From Paracyclopina nana (lineage: Eukaryota; Arthropoda; Copepoda; Cyclopoida; Cyclopettidae), in contig JAGUCH010000009.1 in the NCBI GenBank assembly GCA_019096065.1, positions 3,606,001 through 3,670,000 on the forward strand: DNA of 64,000 nucleotides, given 5' to 3'. Shown piece by piece: positions 55,095 through 64,000 of this stretch; positions within the stretch are counted from its first letter, which is position 1, and each line of letters begins with the position of its first letter. The notes beneath the pieces were generated by a model that was given only the letters and a program-made list of their open reading frames with translations, was not told the origin of the DNA and made no database searches. A program made the position numbers and the translations under genes.

Positions 55095-55609
55095 GCCTGG
55101 TTCACCTGCGATATTATTATCAAAATATCAAGCGATATTATGCTGATATTTGCAAATATCAGATACTTCCAATAACATTTTTTAGATTTTTTCTTCGGAT
55201 TTGGATCAGCTGGTTATTTCACCGCAATTTTGAGCGCCGTAATTGCGATGCAATTGTCAACATAACAGCGATCAGCTGGTAATTGTAATCCAATTTTTGC
55301 TATGTGCAAAAATTACTTCTTTAGCGGGTTTAAAGTAAAACTTTAAGACCAAAATTAAAAAATGGGATCATTAGAGCTTAAACTATCAAAAACAGCCTCT
55401 GTTATGACAAATAAGAACAAAAAATAGGCCAACTTAAATTGCAAAGGTTTGGTTGACTTTACTCTTTAAGTTCCGCCGCTGCTTTGCTCGCCGAAATTGC
55501 ACTGCAATTATCTGTAGTAGCTGATCCACTTAAATTGCAGCGCAATTACAAACAGCAGCTGAAATTATAACCGAAATTGCGCTGCAATCAGGACCAGCTG
55601 ATCCAGGCC
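55095..55609. mobile_element. MITE split by the Transib insertion
   Basis: The left end GGCCTGGTTCACCTGCGATATTATT, whose first bases are now duplicated on both sides of Transib (51909-51914 and 55094-55099), pairs with CAGCTGATCCAGGCC ending at 55609. Inside are several inverted copies of GATCAGCTG and of GCAATT-rich words. The left part is related to the element at 24002-24221. No coding capacity. Confidence 0.55.
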
Positions 55610-58473
55610 TAAGTCACTTGTCAGCGTAAAATCATTGCAGCCGTCAGCTTACGAATCTATTAAGCGTGTTGGTCAAGTTAAGCGCTTGCCGGCTAGGGCT
55701 GACTAAATCAATTTTGATTTGCCTTATTTCAAGGGCTAACACAGGGCCATCCACTATGACAATTCTAGACGGAAGTATGCAAATTAATTCACTAAACTTA
55801 TTTAGTTCTTTGGTCATTTGTGCGGTGGCACTTATGCTGCTTGCTTCAATGAAAAAGCGGGAAATTCAAATTTTGATTTTAGCGCCAATTTTTTAGTGCT
55901 CGAGTAGGAGGAGCCTGTTAATCAGCTTTACCAGACTTGGAATTTTTACTTCAAAAATTGCTTACATATGGCGTTTTCTATCATCTGACAGCTTTTTCAT
56001 GAAACTCACGATTCATAGAACGTTTTTCGTCAGAAGCCCTTCCATAGCATAGTCAGATGAAGTGTAGAAGTACAGCTGAGATAAGAGGTCACCTTACATT
56101 ATAGATCATCTTGGGCTAACATTCAAAACTTACGTTGGTTCAGTCTGTCCTAACAGATAGATGTGCCTTACAGCAAGTAAAGCCGGCCTGTTAAGGCTGA
56201 CAAAAACATTCTAGTAAGTTTATCATTTTGGGGATCATTAGTTTTGGCAATCCTAGAGGCATCGACAACATAACACCAGTTCTTAAAAAAGCTACGACCG
56301 CCAATGAACATGCACGACAACTGTTTTCGTAAGGTAAGACAAGAAATCGAAAAAGTACAACAGGACATAAGAGCATTAGTTCTGACACTCACTCATGGTT
56401 ATCTTGAAAATACAAGTAAATTGATCATTAGAGTTCTCTTTCGAATGACAATTCTTAGGTTTTCAGCTCCAAGATTAGGACAATTGTCGACGAGCAGAAA
56501 GAAATCAGACATTGAAGATCGCAAGTTGCTGCATTTTTTCTCGAGATTGCACATCAATAATTCTAAGCATTTGGTAACACATCTACTTATGGTACTCGTT
56601 AGTAAATAAGGGGTGAAGATTGGCTTTCTTTTTTTTAAGCAACTGCTTTACATCATTGCGCATTTATAGTTCATTAGGATGTACTTTAAGGAGGAATTGG
56701 CAACGTTGATCAGTTAAGTTTTCAATGTAACCAAGTTGGGCGTACTCGTGGCGCACACGTGGTTTTAGGCGTGCCCGCGTTTTGTTGTGGTTGAGTCGCG
56801 TCGACGATTGTGGTTGATATCTACTGGTGACGAATAAATACAAACTCATTGTAGTGATTCCATCTGTTTTCCTCGCTATCCATGCCTGGTTTCAAATCTT
56901 GACCTACGATTAGAAAAGATTTACAAAGAAATGATTACGCACATCCAACATTGAGCTGAGAAAAGATTAGTTAATCCCATATCACTTTCACACCAAAAGC
57001 TCTCAAGCCACATCCAATGAGAAAACAAAACTTTTGAGTCATTCCATGTTTACTCTACGTTAATATTGAATTTAGCAGAACACTTGCAGCGGGGAAAGGT
57101 TACTGAAGTTGCAAATTATTAGCTGTTTTGATGCAGAAAAGTGGCAGTACAGTGAATAGTTTATCATATTTTATTGAGCTTTGTCACTGAAAAGTTTTTC
57201 TCGTGTCTCACTCAAACAAGGATGACTGAAAAGTAATAGAGTAAGGTTCCTTGTCTCCAAACCACGGACAGCTAACACAATGATGAAAAGCCTTTGGAAG
57301 TAGACATACATATGGATGTATTGGCTGGCTCCAAAAATGACATCTTTTGCTTTCTAATGGGCCTTTAACGCCAACATTAGCGCAAATGGTGGTGCAAGGC
57401 TTTAGTTTCAAAGCAATGAATTGCTATTTTATCAAAAAGCAGATGCATGTGTTTGGTGCTTTGGCAATCGATGATGCTCTCATCAAAGAGAGAAAGAGCT
57501 CTTAATTTAAGTTGGTGGTGCTTCTGTGCGTTGTTTTGCTACCAAGAAGTGCGTGCCAGCTAAATAAAAAAGTCACAAGACAAGAAGAAAAACTGTGCCA
57601 AACGTTATAGAATAATAGTATTTTGGATGACAACATATTCCATTCACTGGTGGAAGAAGGGAGAATGAAACAATTACAGCACTTTTAGATTAGAGTTGTT
57701 GCCAAAAATGGCCGCCGCATCAAAAGGTGTCGCTAGTGGGCCGAGCGCCATTTAACGTTGTTGTTCCACCCTCCCCAATACATAAGTGAGCAGTTTTTGC
57801 ACACACACAAGAAAGTAGGTTTTTTTAAGCTGTGAATTCCTAGGTTTTCTCTATTCTGCTTCCAAGAGACAGCCTCATCTTGCTGAAGTAGGTAAGTGCC
57901 TACATTTTTCAGGATTTGGAAAAAATAATCTGACTCTCGCATAGATGGAGAAGTAGCTGGTATAGTTGTATAGAAGCCATTTGTGGATGGAATATCTGAA
58001 TGCAGTGGAAGCAGTAAGGGTAGAATATAGAAGTAGTAGCGAAACGGTAGACAAAAGATGGTAGAATATGGAGAACAGAGAGCAGAGTACAGGAAGTTTG
58101 CAACACAACGTTCTCTTCACCTTGTGGCATTGGCCCTGAATCGAGGTGAACTTGCCAACCAGCTCGAAGGCCTTTATTTCACACAGTGGTGGGTTGAAAG
58201 GTTGGGCAAAAAAGAAAAGAAGAGAGTAACGTTTAGTAGCGAGGTTTTCAAACCCCCTTTTACAATAGTAGAATTTTCTTGTCGAGATGGGCTAGCTGCT
58301 AAAAAAATAGCAGTACATATGGTTTCTGTATTTTGGAATCTTTAAATTATCTTAGAAGTAGAAAAAGGATGGGAAAGAGGTAAATGTTGTGTTTTATATA
58401 TAGAGCAATCAAATGAGGGGCAGCAAAGATTACATACTTTCTTAGTATATCTGCTTTCTAACCAGAGAAAGGG
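55610..58473. other. Intergenic, no gene recognised
   Basis: 2.9 kb. The open frames here (for example 55666-55896 and 56304-56609, +) have no recognisable domain and no partner exons. The missing last exon of the KCTD gene (minus strand) could lie in this stretch or in 58979-60110, but I could not identify it. Confidence 0.45.
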
Positions 58474-58978
58474 GGGAGAAGTCACTAAGGCCTAAAATAG
58501 GGGTAGGTTTTAGGATCTAAAATCATGGTGGATTTTAAAGCCTACACTTTTTTTTGCTCTGGGTATTAAGATCTAAAGGTTTGGATGCTAAAGCCTAATA
58601 GTTGGATGTTAAGATCTAACCATCTGGGTTTTAAGATCTACATTTAAAAACATCGCCTCTTTATACTTAGCTTTTTAAATCAAGTTGACTGTTATTCAAG
58701 ATCTTTTAGCTCTGAAAAGTTAGTTTAAAATCAAAAAATAATTACAAAAGAAAACTCGCAATTCCTTGTAGCTTTCTATTTTTGTGGCTGTTAGATCTCA
58801 AAACCCTTTTCTTTAGATCTTAAAACCCACTTAAAACTCAAACTATTTTTTCAACTTAGATCTTAGTACCCAGATCTAGAAAAGTGTAGGCTTTAAAATC
58901 CACTTTGCTAGATCTTAAAATCCACCAATATTTTAGATCCTAAAACCCACCTCATTTTAGGCCTTAGTGACGGCACCC
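58474..58978. mobile_element. 505-bp fold-back element, 8-9-bp duplication, AGATCT-rich
   Basis: Long arms face each other: GTCACTAAGGCCTAAAAT on the left and ATTTTAGGCCTTAGTGAC on the right, continuing inward through AGGATCTAAAAT, AAAGCCTACACTTTT and GGGTATTAAGATCT. AGAAAGGG(G) flanks both sides (58466-58474 and 58979-58987). AGATCT or GGATCT occurs about a dozen times within 500 bp. Long inverted ends with an 8-9-bp duplication suggest a Mutator-type non-autonomous element. No coding capacity. Confidence 0.75.
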
Positions 58979-63425
<4,447 letters not shown>

Positions 63426-64000
63426 GTTTAAGCTGATTTTCTCTCGGTTATGCTCAGTTATTCATGTCATGTTTGAAGACTGGCAGATCCACTCGATCCC
63501 CTTTGCTCTCATCAACTGAAGTCTAATTTGGGCCTGGGCGGCCTCAGGCTCGGGCTGGCTTTCCTCCGCTTCTCTTCTGGCTTCTCTCTTCTTCTGTAAT
63601 ACTACTTTTTTACGACACTGAGAGCCAAGAAGACGGAGGTCTAATGGCTTTTGCTTTGAAAAAACCTTTCTCACACCTTTTATGGCGTTCATTATAAATC
63701 CAACTTTCACTGAATACTCCATTAAAACGGTCATCAAAAATAGAAGGTCATGAATTTCGGGTTAATTTTAAAATGCAAAGGCTTAAGATATTTATGATAA
63801 TTTTCTTGCCAAAGTGTTGTGCCCTCAGTAAGCATGTTAATAATTTGATATATGCAGCAGTTGTTCGTTTAGGAATGAGAAATGAATACAGCAAACAACC
63901 TCTTAAAGTAACAGATCTTGTAAGTCAATTAGCTATGCAAATGGTGCCAAGGGGGCCAGATCATCTGCATCATTAGAACTAGTTCTTCTTCTTCGTCGTC
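63426..64000. other. Upstream of the KCTD gene
   Basis: 575 nt to the window edge. It includes the short frame at 63462-63737 listed separately. AAAATCAG at about 63432-63440 (minus strand) resembles a splice acceptor, so part may be 5' UTR exon and intron of the KCTD gene. Confidence 0.4.
63462..63737 (-). CDS. Hypothetical 91-codon frame upstream of KCTD
   Basis: A minus-strand frame that stops 36 nt before the KCTD start codon. It is rich in lysine, arginine, glutamate and alanine (KKREARREAEESQPEPEAAQ), with a helical, probably coiled-coil middle. I do not recognise it. It may be an upstream open reading frame on the KCTD transcript, a 5' exon of another isoform, or chance. Composition and length make it the best of the short frames at this edge. 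Confidence 0.25.
   Translation of the reverse strand: MMTVLMEYSVKVGFIMNAIKGVRKVFSKQKPLDLRLLGSQCRKKVVLQKKREARREAEESQPEPEAAQAQIRLQLMRAKGIEWICQSSNMT

Overview
This is eukaryotic nuclear DNA from an animal, most likely a small arthropod (crustacean, springtail or similar). The basis is split genes with GT-AG introns mostly 50-70 nt long, an AT-rich host background, an amidated multi-copy neuropeptide precursor, a GABA-B-auxiliary type KCTD gene, an Apaf-1 gene, and arthropod-style mobile DNA. The species cannot be fixed from the sequence. Gene models were built by joining exons where splice sites, phase and family similarity agree; none was tested against RNA.

Layout. Bases 1-9639 hold no gene I can support. 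9640-10675(-) is a three-exon 7TM receptor-like gene. 11163-12585 is a fold-back plus an inverted-repeat-bounded GC-rich composite minisatellite. 12947-14195(+) is an RS-rich, SON-like splicing protein. 14586-20234(+) is Apaf-1 (CARD, NB-ARC, WD40; 1,417 aa from 11 exons). 20836-22512(-) is a neuropeptide precursor with five W(X6)Y-amide, two W(X7)M/I-amide and one C-terminal W(X6)W-amide peptide, probably a divergent MIP/allatostatin-B gene. 24726-26748(-) is alpha-tubulin. 28970-31155(+) is mitochondrial ClpX. 32685-50306(+) is sarcosine dehydrogenase. Its intron 3 contains an opposite-strand secreted ShKT/mucin gene and a fold-back transposon. Its intron 7 contains a complete 10,362-bp Ty3/Gypsy-type retroelement with identical 196-bp LTRs, a 4-bp target duplication and an env-like third gene.

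51915-55094 is a complete 3,180-bp Transib/RAG1-like DNA transposon: a 32-bp terminal inverted repeat starting with the RAG heptamer CACAGTG, a 5-bp GCCTG target duplication, and an unbroken two-exon 741-aa transposase. A second, non-autonomous CACAGTG-ended element with its own 5-bp duplication lies at 60457-60899, inside intron 3 of a KCTD8/12/16-type gene (60111-63425, -) whose last exon I could not find.

The genes do not form one pathway. Two of them are mitochondrial (ClpX, sarcosine dehydrogenase), two are neuronal signalling components (neuropeptide precursor, KCTD), and one is the apoptosome core. The strongest leads are the intact Transib/RAG1-like element with its signal-like ends, the unusual neuropeptide precursor, and the sarcosine dehydrogenase locus, which carries a recent retroelement and one apparent single-base frameshift.
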